Shown in pieces: positions 1 to 8,458 of a stretch of DNA of 64,000 nucleotides (position 1 is its first letter; each line of letters opens with the position of its first letter). The notes beneath the pieces are model-generated. The model was not told the origin of the DNA. It did not search any database and saw only the letters and a program-made list of their open reading frames with translations. The position numbers were made by a program, and so were the translations under genes. Location: contig DASWHL010000064.1 in NCBI GenBank assembly GCA_036398175.1, forward strand, positions 3,783-67,782, written 5' to 3'. This DNA is from JAOTWJ01 sp036398175 (GTDB taxonomy: Bacteria > Gemmatimonadota > Gemmatimonadetes > Gemmatimonadales > GWC2-71-9).

Positions 1-257
1 GTGACCCGCGCCAGCATCTTGTTCGGCGGCTGCGCGTACACGTCCAGCGCTCCGCTCATGCCCTGCGACGGGATGTCGAATGACCCGGTCGTGTGGCGGC
101 CGCTCTGCGCCAGCACGACCTGCCGTCCGCCCATGGCCTCGATGAACTTGTTCACGACCTCCCGGCCGGACGGCAGCGGGCCCTGCGCGTGCACGGGCAG
201 GGCGGCCGGCAGCGTGAGCAGCCAGCCCAGCAGCGCGATCGGCAGACGGCGAGACAT
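1..257 (-). CDS. Exported protein of unknown function, 3' end outside window
   Basis: Only the first 85 codons are visible; the gene continues past the left edge. The product begins with a Sec signal peptide (MSRRLPIALLGWLL, then VHAQ as the likely cleavage site), so it is exported. The mature start (SGREVVNKFIEAMGGRQ) resembles the N-terminal regions found on exported lipoprotein-sorting-like or hydrolase proteins, but no catalytic motif is visible. An AGGAGCC ribosome-binding site lies just before the ATG. The S41 peptidase gene ends 15 bases upstream, so the two are probably co-transcribed. The function is not recognised. Confidence 0.75.
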   Translation of the reverse strand, partial: MSRRLPIALLGWLLTLPAALPVHAQGPLPSGREVVNKFIEAMGGRQVVLAQSGRHTTGSFDIPSQGMSGALDVYAQPPNKMLARV

Positions 258-272
258 AGGTACGGCTCCTGT

Positions 273-1694
273 TCAGTGGTTGTGGTGCGTGTCTATCCAG
301 GCGAGCGCCGCGTCCAGCACCGGGTCGCGGCCCGCCAGCAGGTCCGCGCGGGTGGGGCGGACGGGCTCGTCCGGCACTACCCCACGGCCCTCCAGCACGA
401 TCCCGTCGGGCGTCGCGAAGTCGGCGATGGCGTGATACAGCACGTCTCCGTTGGGCAGCCGGTCGAAGACCGCCGGCAGGACGCCGCCGAGCGACGTGGC
501 GCCGAACACGCGGACGCGGCCGAGCGCCTGCATGCCGCCGGCGAAGACCTCCGAGGCGCTGCCGCTGGTTTCGTCAATGAGAATGGCCACCGGCCCGCCG
601 AACGGCTCCACGCGCTCGCCGCCGGGACTGACGAGCCGCGGGTTGGCGCGGAACTGGAGGGTGCTGCGGCGGGTCCGAAAATCACCGAGCGAGACGCGCT
701 CGGTCAGGAAGTGCCCGGCCACCCCCATCACCATCCCGCCGGCGCCGCCCCGGTTGCCCCGCAGATCCACGACGATGCCGTCGTAGGCGCGGAACGCCTC
801 GACCGCGTCGTCCACCTGCCGGATGAGCGGCGGCATCCAGAAATTGAACCAGATGCGGCCTGCGCGGCGGCCGGCCGGCGTGGTGTACTCGTCCCGGGCG
901 AAGCGCGCGAAAAAGGTGGGCATGTTGCCGAACTTGATGGGCTCGCTCGGGACCGCGCGGCGCGCCAGGGTCCGGCGCTGGGGCCGGTCGGTTCCGTCGA
1001 GGAACGCCAGCGCCACGGGGCTGCCCACCGCGCCCCCCATCCGGCGTTCGGCCACGGTCCAGAGCAGGAAGCCGTCCGGGTATCGCACCTGCTCCTTGCG
1101 CACGCGCCGGAGCACGGGGGCCAGGGAGTCGTCGTCCGTTGCGGTCAGCACCCAACCCGGCCGGATGCCGGCCGAGTCCGCGGGGCTGTCCGGCTCCACC
1201 CGGGTGACGACCAGCTCGTCGCCAAGCAGGCGTACGTCCAGACCCACGTCGCCGGTCACGGCGTCCCCGTCCCCGCCGTCCGGGACGGGCGCCAGCGTGT
1301 CCGCACCCACGTCGCCGGTCACGGCGTCCCCGTCCCCGCCGTCCGGGACGGGCGCCAGCGTGTCCGCGAGCTCTTCGGGAATGAGGGAGAAGTGCGACTG
1401 CCGGAGGCGGCCGACCATCTCGCCGATCGTCGCGCGTAGCGCCGCCGTGGAGGTGGCCTGCTCCGCGCGCGGCCGCAGCTCCTCCCGCAGCGCGAGCCAG
1501 TCCACGCCGTTGAACGTGGTGTCGAAGTGGGTCTCGTGCACGATCTGCCAGGCGCGATCGAACGTCCGGAGGCCGACGGCCGCGTCGTAGGGAGGAGCGG
1601 GTGGCACGGCCGGGCGCGGCGCACAGGCCGCAACCGCAGCCGCAAGGCCAACAACGAGCGTCGGGCGCGGGGGCGGCAGGTGGATGCGGTTCAC
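273..1694 (-). CDS. S41-family peptidase lipoprotein with PDZ domain
   Basis: The GTG start gives a lipoprotein signal (VVGLAAAVAAC), so the 473-residue protein is probably membrane anchored. After an N-terminal helical region come a PDZ-like segment (LVVTRVEPDSPADSAGI) and the S41 core with the nucleophile motif ETSGSASEVFAG at roughly residue 385. The Ser-Lys dyad lysine of CtpA-type enzymes (FGKG) is absent; the site reads SLGG, which fits the tricorn/IRBP-like S41 branch. The frame is open upstream into the antiporter gene, but the lipobox and a TAATAT element 7 bases upstream support this GTG and suggest a leaderless transcript. A perfect 63-bp duplication lies between the helical region and the PDZ domain. 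Confidence 0.85.
   Translation of the reverse strand: MNRIHLPPPRPTLVVGLAAAVAACAPRPAVPPAPPYDAAVGLRTFDRAWQIVHETHFDTTFNGVDWLALREELRPRAEQATSTAALRATIGEMVGRLRQSHFSLIPEELADTLAPVPDGGDGDAVTGDVGADTLAPVPDGGDGDAVTGDVGLDVRLLGDELVVTRVEPDSPADSAGIRPGWVLTATDDDSLAPVLRRVRKEQVRYPDGFLLWTVAERRMGGAVGSPVALAFLDGTDRPQRRTLARRAVPSEPIKFGNMPTFFARFARDEYTTPAGRRAGRIWFNFWMPPLIRQVDDAVEAFRAYDGIVVDLRGNRGGAGGMVMGVAGHFLTERVSLGDFRTRRSTLQFRANPRLVSPGGERVEPFGGPVAILIDETSGSASEVFAGGMQALGRVRVFGATSLGGVLPAVFDRLPNGDVLYHAIADFATPDGIVLEGRGVVPDEPVRPTRADLLAGRDPVLDAALAWIDTHHNH
1242..1367. repeat. Perfect 63-bp tandem duplication inside the S41 peptidase gene
   Basis: Bases 1242-1304 are repeated without a mismatch at 1305-1367. The unit is 21 codons, so the frame is kept and the peptide ADTLAPVPDGGDGDAVTGDVG minus its last residue and again in full appears twice in a row, just before the PDZ domain. 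Perfect identity at third codon positions points to a very recent event or to a copy-number-variable linker. An assembly artefact is possible, since the unit is shorter than a short read. Confidence 0.95.
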
Positions 1695-1701
1695 CCTGGT
1701 G

Positions 1702-1707
1702 ATATTA
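1702..1707 (-). promoter_or_regulatory. Candidate -10 element for the S41 peptidase
   Basis: On the minus strand TAATAT stands 7 bases before the GTG at 1694, the spacing expected if transcription starts at the start codon. No convincing -35 is present at 17 bases. Confidence 0.35.
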
Positions 1708-1743
1708 GCCGACCCGGCCACGGCCGGCCATGTGGCAGGCACG

Positions 1744-4245
1744 TCAGACGGTGGAGTCCGCCCTGGATGGCAGCAGCAGGGCTCGCACCATGGCTTCGTC
1801 GGAGTCGGCCCGGGCAAGGGCCTCGATGCGCACCTTGTCGGCCACGAGACGCGCCACGTCCGCGAGGCTCGCGAGATGGGTCGCGGGTTCGTCGGCAGGG
1901 CTGAGCAGCAGGAACACCAGCCGGGCGGGGGTGGCGCAGCCCGGAAACGCCACGCCCTCATGACTTCGCCCGAGGAACAGGCGCGGCTCGTCCACGAACG
2001 CGAGCCGCGCATGCGCAATGACGACGCCCGCCGTCAGTTCGATGACCGCCCCGCGATCGCCGTGGAGCAGCAGCCGGAGAATGTCGCGCCGCCGCCCGCC
2101 ATCGTGCGGGAACTCCATCGCGAGCAGGGCATCGAGGGCATTATGGGCGGACTTCCCCGGGAGGGCCGCGGTCAGCCGCTTCCGCTCGAAGGCGCTCGGT
2201 GCCTCGAGTTCCGTCCCCGCCGGCGGCACGTCCGTGCGCTCGGGCGGATACAGCATCAGGAAGCTCTCGGGAACCAGCTTCGCGAGTCGGGCGGGGAGCC
2301 GCTGGAGGGACGGATCCCACGATACCGTCCCGCGCCGGGCACTGAGCACCACGACCAGGTCCTCCGGCTTCAGCAGCTGACGCAGCGTGCCCAGGGCCGC
2401 GTTCCACCGCTCGGTCCGCTCGCCTTTGAGTGGCGCGTCCGGCTTGACGCGACGGAACGCGTCGAGGTAACCCTCGAGCGAGTCGCCGATCGTCAGCAGG
2501 TGTAGCGTCGCGCCGAGGCCGTTGGCCAGGCGTTTGATCGCGCCCACCGCATCCCGGAAGCCGGGGTGGTGATCGGACCCCGTGGCGATCACGGTCACGA
2601 TCCGCCGGGTCGTGTTGAGCGGGTGCCCGAGCTTGGCCACGATCACCTGCTGAGCGCTCTGATCGAGGAGTTGGTCCAGTACGCTGCCGAACACGCGCTG
2701 CCGCGACGTCCGCCCGTCCCACCCGATCACGATCGTCGCCGTGCGGGTTTCCACCGCTCCCCGCACGATGCCGCTGGCGAAGTTCTGGTCCACGCGGGTC
2801 AGGGGCTGCACCTGGACCCCGGCGCCGGCGGCGTAGGCCACCGCCTTGCTCAGCATCTGCTCAGCGTTCGCAACGTAGGACTCCGCGCTTTCCCATTCGT
2901 CCGGCACCACGGTCAGGGCATAGATCGGCTCGCCCGAGCGCGCATCCCGGAGCACCAGGGCGAGGTCGAGCAGGGCCGGCGCCGTGCGGGGGTTCGACAT
3001 GGGGATCAGGATGCGCGCCGGCGCTTCGCCGCCCGTCACCGGCGCCTGCTCCTCCGCGAGCGCGAGTGCGCGTCCGTGCCGCTCGACCATCCATGGTCCC
3101 AGGAAGCACGTCACCGCCATCAGGACGACCACGCCGTTCTCCACGAACTCGTCGAACAGGCCGATTTCATGACCGATCAGCGCGATCGCGAGCGCCGCCG
3201 ACGCGCGGGACACGGACAACCCGAAGATGGACCCGGTCTCCGCCCGGGAGAACCGGAACAGGAGGCGTGTGCCCTCGGCCGCGAGCCACTTGCCCAGCAC
3301 GCCGGCCCCGAGCAGCACGAGGAGGACCATCCAGGCCCGTGGCCCGCTCAGGAACACCCGCACGTCCACCAACATCCCGATGGACAGCAGGAAGAACGGG
3401 ATGAGGAACGCCTCCCCGACGAAGTGGATGCGGTTGCTGAGCAGCCCGTTGTGGGGAATCAGGCGGTTGAGCGCGAGTCCCACGAGGAAGGCGCCGATGA
3501 TCGCTTCCACGCCCGCGACCTGAGCGAGGAACGCCCCGGCGAAGAGCGCGGTCATGACGAACAGAAACGTCGCGGCCGTCCCTGTCGTCTCACGCCGGAA
3601 GTACCACCGCGCGAGGCGCGGCAGACCGAGCGTGATGAGTGCCACGAACGCGGTGAGCGACAGGACCATCCGCACCCAGAACTCCGCGTCGAGCGCGCCG
3701 CGGGTGGCCGACGCCACCACCGCGAGCACGAGCAGGGCCGCGGTGTCCGCGACCATCGTCCCCCCGACGGCGGCGGTGACCGCGCCATTGCGCACGATCC
3801 CCATGCTGATGGCGAGCGGGTACGCCACCAGCGTGTGCGAGGCGAGCAGCGCCCCGAGCAGGAGGGCGCTCCGGGCCTCGAAGCCGAGAAGATTCCCTCC
3901 GCCCCAGCCGAGGAGGAGCGGGAGCCCGAACGTCAGGGCGCCAAACGCGAGGCTCTCCCAGCGATACCGGCGGAACCCGTGGAGATCAATCCCCACGCCG
4001 GCGAGGAACATCAGGTAGATCAGGCCCACCGTCCCGAGGAGTACGATGGTGGACCCGCGCTCGAGCAGGTGCAGCCCGTGCGGGCCAACGAGCGCGCCCG
4101 CGACGATGACGCCCACCATTCCGGGGACGCGGTACCGCTCCACGATGAGCGGCGCCACGAGGAAGATCACCATGGCCAGCGCGAACACCAGCACCGGATT
4201 GGTGAACGGGAGCGTCAGGGAAAAGCCGGTCGCGAACATGGGCAT
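1744..4245 (-). CDS. CPA2-type cation:proton antiporter with Usp and PTS-EIIA-like C-terminal domains
   Basis: The 833-residue protein has a Kef/NapA-like membrane domain (about residues 1-385, 11-13 hydrophobic segments, including VADTAALLVLAVVAS in the ion-path region). Two universal-stress-protein-like domains follow (about 415-545, starting RILIPMSNP, and about 555-680). The last 140 residues resemble a PTS EIIA type-2 domain, with a His in the expected place (TAGVVIAHARL, compare IPHAR). It would exchange Na+ or K+ for protons across the inner membrane, with the soluble tail sensing nucleotide or phosphorylation state. That regulation is inferred from the domains. The ATG at 4239 is an alternative start. 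The gene stands alone, its 3' end just above the S41 gene. Confidence 0.88.
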   Translation of the reverse strand: MPMFATGFSLTLPFTNPVLVFALAMVIFLVAPLIVERYRVPGMVGVIVAGALVGPHGLHLLERGSTIVLLGTVGLIYLMFLAGVGIDLHGFRRYRWESLAFGALTFGLPLLLGWGGGNLLGFEARSALLLGALLASHTLVAYPLAISMGIVRNGAVTAAVGGTMVADTAALLVLAVVASATRGALDAEFWVRMVLSLTAFVALITLGLPRLARWYFRRETTGTAATFLFVMTALFAGAFLAQVAGVEAIIGAFLVGLALNRLIPHNGLLSNRIHFVGEAFLIPFFLLSIGMLVDVRVFLSGPRAWMVLLVLLGAGVLGKWLAAEGTRLLFRFSRAETGSIFGLSVSRASAALAIALIGHEIGLFDEFVENGVVVLMAVTCFLGPWMVERHGRALALAEEQAPVTGGEAPARILIPMSNPRTAPALLDLALVLRDARSGEPIYALTVVPDEWESAESYVANAEQMLSKAVAYAAGAGVQVQPLTRVDQNFASGIVRGAVETRTATIVIGWDGRTSRQRVFGSVLDQLLDQSAQQVIVAKLGHPLNTTRRIVTVIATGSDHHPGFRDAVGAIKRLANGLGATLHLLTIGDSLEGYLDAFRRVKPDAPLKGERTERWNAALGTLRQLLKPEDLVVVLSARRGTVSWDPSLQRLPARLAKLVPESFLMLYPPERTDVPPAGTELEAPSAFERKRLTAALPGKSAHNALDALLAMEFPHDGGRRRDILRLLLHGDRGAVIELTAGVVIAHARLAFVDEPRLFLGRSHEGVAFPGCATPARLVFLLLSPADEPATHLASLADVARLVADKVRIEALARADSDEAMVRALLLPSRADSTV

Positions 4246-4341
4246 GCAATATGGCGCGGGCAGGAGCCGGCCGACAGCGTTCGCGCCACCCGTGGCGGAT
4301 CGCTATCCTACCGGGGACGAACCACGGCTATGGGAGCGCGC

Positions 4342-4671
4342 ATGCTGACCACCACGACCCCGTCCATCGAAGGCTACGAGATCGTCGAGTACCTGGGCCT
4401 CGTGACCGGCGAGGCCATTCTCGGCGCCAACATCTTCAAGGACTTCTTCGCCAGCATCCGCGACATCGTGGGCGGCCGCTCGGCCGCGTACGAGCAGGAG
4501 CTGCGCAAGGCCCGCGACATCGCGCTCCAGGAGATGACCGCGGACGCCGAGCGCATGGGCGCGAACGCCGTGGTGGCCGTGGACCTCGACTACGAGACGC
4601 TTCAGGTGGGCCAGACCGGCGGCATGCTGATGGTGAGTGTCTCAGGGACGGCGGTGCGGGTGGCGTGGTGA
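4342..4671 (+). CDS. UPF0145 (YbjQ-like) putative metal-binding protein
   Basis: This 109-residue protein matches the UPF0145/YbjQ family over its whole length: TTTPSIEGYEIVEYLG at the start, the G-rich segment GGRSAAYE, the ARDIALQEM helix and GANAVVAVDLDYE near the end. The family forms ring-like oligomers; a heavy-metal role has been proposed but is not settled. The ATG at 4342 has GGGAG 5 bases upstream and gives the usual N-terminus; an in-frame ATG at 4330 is less likely. It is divergent from the antiporter gene and convergent with the Omp85-type gene. Confidence 0.9.
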   Translation: MLTTTTPSIEGYEIVEYLGLVTGEAILGANIFKDFFASIRDIVGGRSAAYEQELRKARDIALQEMTADAERMGANAVVAVDLDYETLQVGQTGGMLMVSVSGTAVRVAW

Positions 4672-4673
4672 GC

Positions 4674-4741
4674 GATGGCCGATAGCCGATAGCCGACACC
4701 GCCGGGAGCCATCGGCTCTCGGCCATCGGCCATCGGCCATC
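4674..4741. repeat. Inverted array of GGCCGAT-type short repeats between convergent genes
   Basis: The intergenic space starts with GATGGCCGATAGCCGATAG and ends with tandem GGCCATC units (GGCCATCGGCCATC), so the two sides are partly complementary and can form a long imperfect stem. It fills almost the whole gap between the converging UPF0145 and Omp85-type genes and may act as a bidirectional transcription stop. There is no T-tract. Confidence 0.7.
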
Positions 4742-4743
4742 CC

Positions 4744-6315
4744 TCAGAATTCGTACGCTTGCCCGAAACTCACCACCCACCGCTTTCCGGACCACCCTTC
4801 GCCGAAGCGGTAGGCGAAGTCCAGGCGGCCGACGTTGGGCCCGGTGGACGTCGTGCCGCCGACGCGGAGCCCGAGGCCCACGTTGCCGCCCACGCGCGGC
4901 GACTGGTCCGCATACCAGGCGCCGCCGTAGTCCACGAAGCCCGCCACGCCGAACCCGAACAGATCCAGCAGGGCGTCGGCCAGGAAGACGCGGTGCTCCA
5001 GCACGCCCCACGCGGTCCGCGTGCCGGTGAACGCGTGCGGCTCGAAACCGCGCGGCCCGATTCCGTGCCCGATGTCGAATTCCGCCCCGGGTGCGGGATT
5101 CCGCTGCGCCCCCGCCTGGACGTGCAGCACCGTGGCCTGGCGGGGGATGACCCGTGACGCCACGGTGAGGCCGCCCCAGACGAGACCGGAGTCCAGGCCG
5201 CTCGCCGTGAGCATGCCGTGCGCGTGCGCCCGCAGCCGGGCGAACACCTGGGGCACGCCCACGCCCGCCTGCACCTCGGCCAGCGGCGCCACGCCGCCTT
5301 CGTTGTAACCGAAGGCCCGCGGCGCCACCCACACCTGGAGGGCCGCTCGGAGACCGAGGTCCACGTCTTCCTCGCGCGCAAACCCGTTGTAGTGGGTCAC
5401 CTCGAGAAATCGGGCGCGGGTGAGGTCGGCAAAGACGCCGACCGCGGCGGTCACGGTATCCGGAACCGCCAGCCCGGTGTCCGCGATGCCCACGAAGCGC
5501 TCCTGCCGGATCTGCCCGAGCAGGCCGACCCGCACGTAGCCGCTCGGGCTCGCGCTGGGCGCCCAGCCCACCGCCGCGCGCTGCACGAACGCCCGCCGCC
5601 ACTTCACGGCCAGCGTGTCGCCGTTCCGCCACTGAATGATGCGCCGGCTCGCGGCCTCGCCGGGCAACTCGACGCCGACGCGGTGCTCCGTGGCCAGGAA
5701 CGGCACGCCGCCCGCCCAGCCCCCGGCCCGCCCGTCGCTCAGCTCGTCGTAGTAGCCCGACAGCAGCGCCCGCGTCCCGAAGGGGCGGTTGATCCGGGTG
5801 AGCAGCCGGAGCGCGTGCCGGTCCGGCTCGTCCCGGTAGACGATGCCCAGCGCGTGGCCCGTGCCGAGCACGTTCTGCTCGATGGCGCCCGCCCGCCAGG
5901 TCAGCGTGTTGCCCGTAAAGCTGAGCCCGAAGTCCACGTTGGTGGTCCAGCCGTCCGACGTGAAGACGCGCGCCACCAGCTTGCCGTCCACCCGTATCGT
6001 ATCAATCGCGACCCGCCGGAAGATGCCCCGGCGCCGCAGGTTCCGTTCGGTTTCCTCGAGGCGGCGCGGGTCGAGTGGATCGCCCGCCCGGAACAGCAGC
6101 TCCTGCCGCACCACCGACGGACGCGTCTTCACGTGGAGCGCGTTCATGATCGCGGCCAGGACGTTGCCTTCGATTTCTTCCGGGAGAAAGATGTCGAACG
6201 TCTCCACCGACACGGAGTCAATGACGGCCTGTTGGGCGGGCACCGCGCCGGGCGACAGGGCGAGTGCGGCAAACGGCCAGACCCAGGCACGCCGTCCGGC
6301 AAAGGGACGCGGCAC
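4744..6315 (-). CDS. Omp85/BamA-like outer-membrane protein with one POTRA-like domain
   Basis: The GTG at 6315 gives a signal peptide (WPFAALALSPGAVPAQ). A single POTRA-like region follows (about residues 30-130: LLFRAGDPLDPRRLEETERNL, then RRRGIFRRVAIDTI). The rest has alternating beta-strand character, an Omp85-like GHGIGPRGFEPHAF segment and a C-terminal Phe (GQAYEF), as expected for a barrel inserted by the Bam machinery. At 523 residues with one POTRA it is smaller than BamA, closer to TamA-like or ShlB-like members. A role in protein or lipid insertion is family inference. The start lies 11 bases after the stop of the preceding dehydrogenase gene, so the two are likely one transcript. 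Confidence 0.82.
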   Translation of the reverse strand: MPRPFAGRRAWVWPFAALALSPGAVPAQQAVIDSVSVETFDIFLPEEIEGNVLAAIMNALHVKTRPSVVRQELLFRAGDPLDPRRLEETERNLRRRGIFRRVAIDTIRVDGKLVARVFTSDGWTTNVDFGLSFTGNTLTWRAGAIEQNVLGTGHALGIVYRDEPDRHALRLLTRINRPFGTRALLSGYYDELSDGRAGGWAGGVPFLATEHRVGVELPGEAASRRIIQWRNGDTLAVKWRRAFVQRAAVGWAPSASPSGYVRVGLLGQIRQERFVGIADTGLAVPDTVTAAVGVFADLTRARFLEVTHYNGFAREEDVDLGLRAALQVWVAPRAFGYNEGGVAPLAEVQAGVGVPQVFARLRAHAHGMLTASGLDSGLVWGGLTVASRVIPRQATVLHVQAGAQRNPAPGAEFDIGHGIGPRGFEPHAFTGTRTAWGVLEHRVFLADALLDLFGFGVAGFVDYGGAWYADQSPRVGGNVGLGLRVGGTTSTGPNVGRLDFAYRFGEGWSGKRWVVSFGQAYEF

Positions 6316-6326
6316 GAGGAGCCGGC

Positions 6327-6935
6327 TCAGCGCCGGACCAGGTGAAGTCCGATGTTCGGCCCGTGGCCCATGCGATAGGCGAGGTGGATCCACAGCATGG
6401 CCAGGGGCTCGAGATAGCGGGCCGCCTGGAGGCCTCCCGCATCCACCGGCGTGAAGCCGAGACTCACGATCAGTTGCTCCACGGTGCGTTTGGCCTCGGC
6501 GTCGTCGCCACAGTAGCACATCGTGAGCCGCTCGGCGCCGAATCGGGGATTTGCCATGTTCCCCGCCCCGGTGGTATTGAACGCCTTGACCACCCGGCAG
6601 CGCGGCACCAGCGCGGCGATCCGCTCCGCCGCCGATTCGGTCGTGCCGAGCGAGAGTCCCGCCATTCCCGGCAGGATCGGGTTCGTGCAATCCACCAGAA
6701 TCCTGCCGTCGAGCGGCCCGGCCGCGGCCAGCGCCGAGTCCACCGCGGCCCACGGCGTCGCCAGCACGACGACCTCGGCATCCCGCACCGCCTCCGCGAT
6801 GCCCGCCGCCCGCCCGATGAGCACCTCCCGGCCCGCGGGATTCCGCACGCCGAACACGATGTCGTGCCCCTCGCGGGCCCACCCATGCCCGAGCGCCATG
6901 CCGACCTTGCCGGCCCCGATGATCGCGATGCGCAT
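6327..6935 (-). CDS. NADPH-dependent F420 reductase-like dehydrogenase
   Basis: A 202-residue Rossmann protein beginning MRIAIIGAGKVGMALGHGW, with the GxGxxG nucleotide-binding loop at residues 7-12. The segments VVVLATPWAAV, LVDCTNP and VVKAFNTTGAGNM match the NAD-binding domain of F420H2:NADP oxidoreductases and of STEAP-like dinucleotide-binding proteins. Family membership indicates NADP(H) use; the electron partner cannot be told, and no F420 biosynthesis gene is in the window. The ATG at 6935 is the first residue of the canonical Rossmann strand. Confidence 0.85.
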   Translation of the reverse strand: MRIAIIGAGKVGMALGHGWAREGHDIVFGVRNPAGREVLIGRAAGIAEAVRDAEVVVLATPWAAVDSALAAAGPLDGRILVDCTNPILPGMAGLSLGTTESAAERIAALVPRCRVVKAFNTTGAGNMANPRFGAERLTMCYCGDDAEAKRTVEQLIVSLGFTPVDAGGLQAARYLEPLAMLWIHLAYRMGHGPNIGLHLVRR

Positions 6936-6968
6936 GGCCGGGAAGCTAGACGGGTGGGAGGTGGAATT

Positions 6969-7008
6969 GCAGAGTGCAGAGTGGAGGGTCCTCCACTCTG
7001 CACTCTGC
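6969..7008. repeat. Perfect 18-bp inverted repeat downstream of glnA
   Basis: Arms 6969-6986 and 6991-7008 are perfectly complementary, separated by GGTC. The arms are made of AGAGTGC-like 7-mers, with a further partial copy to 7019. It sits 16 bases after the glnA stop and before the dehydrogenase gene on the same strand. It could stop or attenuate transcription or protect the glnA mRNA end; there is no U-tract on either strand. Confidence 0.8.
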
Positions 7009-7024
7009 ATTCTGCACTCGTGGT

Positions 7025-8413
7025 CTAGTACTTCCCCAGGTACCGATCCAGCTCCCACTGATGCACCTGGGCCGAGTAGTCCAGCCACTCCTGGCGCTTG
7101 GCCTCCACGAACCGCTCGATGATGTGCGGGCCGAGGGCCCCCGTGATGACCGGGTCCTTCTCGAGCGTGTCGAGCGCTTCGTGCATGTCGCGCGGCAGCT
7201 CGGTGATCTTGTAGCGCCGCTTCTCCCGCTCGCTCATCGTGAAGATGTTCTTGTTCACGGGCTCGGGCGGCGTGAGCTTGCGCTCGATGCCGTCGAGGCC
7301 GGACGCCAGCATCACCGCCAGCGCCAGGTACGAGTTCGCGGCCGGATCCGGCATGCGCAGCTCACAGCGGGTCCCCTGGCCGCGCCGCTCCGGAATCCGC
7401 ACCAGCGGCGACCGGTTGCGCATGCTCCACGCCACGTTGGTGGGCGCCTCGTAGCCCGGCACGAGCCGCTTGTAGCTGTTCACCAACGGGTTCGTGATGG
7501 CGCAGAACCCACGCGCGTGATCCAGCAGGCCCGCGATGTACTGGAGACCCACCTTCGAGATCTGCCACTCGGCCTTTTCGTCGTAGAACGCGTTCTTCGA
7601 GCCCTTGAACAGCGACTGGTGCGTGTGCATCCCGGAACCGTTCTGCCCGAAGATCGGCTTCGGCATGAAGGTGGCCAGGAACCCGTTCCGATACGCGACG
7701 TTGCGGACGATGAACCGGAACGTCGCGATGTTGTCGGCCGTCTCGAGCGCCTCGGCGTAGCGGAAGTCAATCTCGTGCTGCCCCACCGCCACCTCGTGGT
7801 GCCCGGCCTCCACCTCGAAGCCCATGTGCACAAGGTCCTCGATGATCAGCCGCCGGATGGGCTCCGCCTTGTCCACCGGGGCCAGGTCGAAGTAGCCGCC
7901 CGTGTCGTGCGTCTGGAGGGTCGGGTGGCCATTCGGGCCGAGATGGAAGATGAAGAACTCGGCCTCGCAGCCCGCCATCATCTGGTAGCCCAGCTTCCTG
8001 GCCCGCTCGATCTGCTTCTTCAGCGTGAGCCGCGGGCACCCGGTGAACGGCGTCCCGTCCGGCAGGTGGATGTCGCTGATGAGCCGCGCGACCCGCCCGC
8101 CCTCGTCCTCGTAGGGCAGGACCTTGAACGTGTCGAGGTCCGGCTTGAGGAGCATGTCGCTCTCCTCGATCCGGACGAAGCCCTCGATGGACGACCCGTC
8201 GAACATCACCTCGCCGGACAGCGCCTTCTCGAACTGGGACCGCGGCACCTCGACGTTCTTGTTGATGCCCGTCACGTCCGTGAAGTGGAGGCGGAGGAAA
8301 TCCACCTGCAACTCCTTGCAGAGCTTCAGGATGTCGGCTTTCCCGGCGCCGCGGGTATCAATCACGCGACCTGAGAGCGAGGTCTTTCCGGCAGAGGCGG
8401 GCTTGGGCGGCAC
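7025..8413 (-). CDS. glnA: Glutamine synthetase type I
   Basis: The 462-residue enzyme makes glutamine from glutamate, ammonia and ATP. All GSI signatures are present: FDGSSIEGFVRIEESDM, metal-ligand GCEAEFFIF, HHEVAVGQHEIDFRY, NGSGMHTHQSL and RSPLVRIPERRG. The C-terminal region has ERRGQGTR and NIFTMSEREKRRYKITELP where adenylylated GSI-beta enzymes carry a Tyr in NLYDLPP, so control by adenylylation is unlikely and the enzyme looks like the shorter GSI-alpha type. The GTG start has AAGGAG 7 bases upstream. A consensus promoter lies at 8459-8487. Confidence 0.96.
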   Translation of the reverse strand: MPPKPASAGKTSLSGRVIDTRGAGKADILKLCKELQVDFLRLHFTDVTGINKNVEVPRSQFEKALSGEVMFDGSSIEGFVRIEESDMLLKPDLDTFKVLPYEDEGGRVARLISDIHLPDGTPFTGCPRLTLKKQIERARKLGYQMMAGCEAEFFIFHLGPNGHPTLQTHDTGGYFDLAPVDKAEPIRRLIIEDLVHMGFEVEAGHHEVAVGQHEIDFRYAEALETADNIATFRFIVRNVAYRNGFLATFMPKPIFGQNGSGMHTHQSLFKGSKNAFYDEKAEWQISKVGLQYIAGLLDHARGFCAITNPLVNSYKRLVPGYEAPTNVAWSMRNRSPLVRIPERRGQGTRCELRMPDPAANSYLALAVMLASGLDGIERKLTPPEPVNKNIFTMSEREKRRYKITELPRDMHEALDTLEKDPVITGALGPHIIERFVEAKRQEWLDYSAQVHQWELDRYLGKY

Positions 8414-8458
8414 GGCACTTCTCCTTGGGCGGCGAAGGGGCGGATTCCGGGACGCGGG

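Noticed and set aside
93..1439. Long plus-strand frame (448 codons) over the S41 peptidase
   Set aside because: It is the complement of a gene with intact signal, PDZ and catalytic motifs, and even repeats the 63-bp duplication; low-complexity Arg/His/Ala composition.
273..1694. Loss of the catalytic Lys as evidence that the S41 protein is inactive
   Set aside because: Tricorn/IRBP-type S41 members lack the CtpA lysine and still carry the SGSASE nucleophile motif, so inactivity cannot be claimed.
2566..4329. Plus-strand frame running into the UPF0145 gene
   Set aside because: Antisense of the antiporter; the UPF0145 family starts at 4342 with its own ribosome-binding site.
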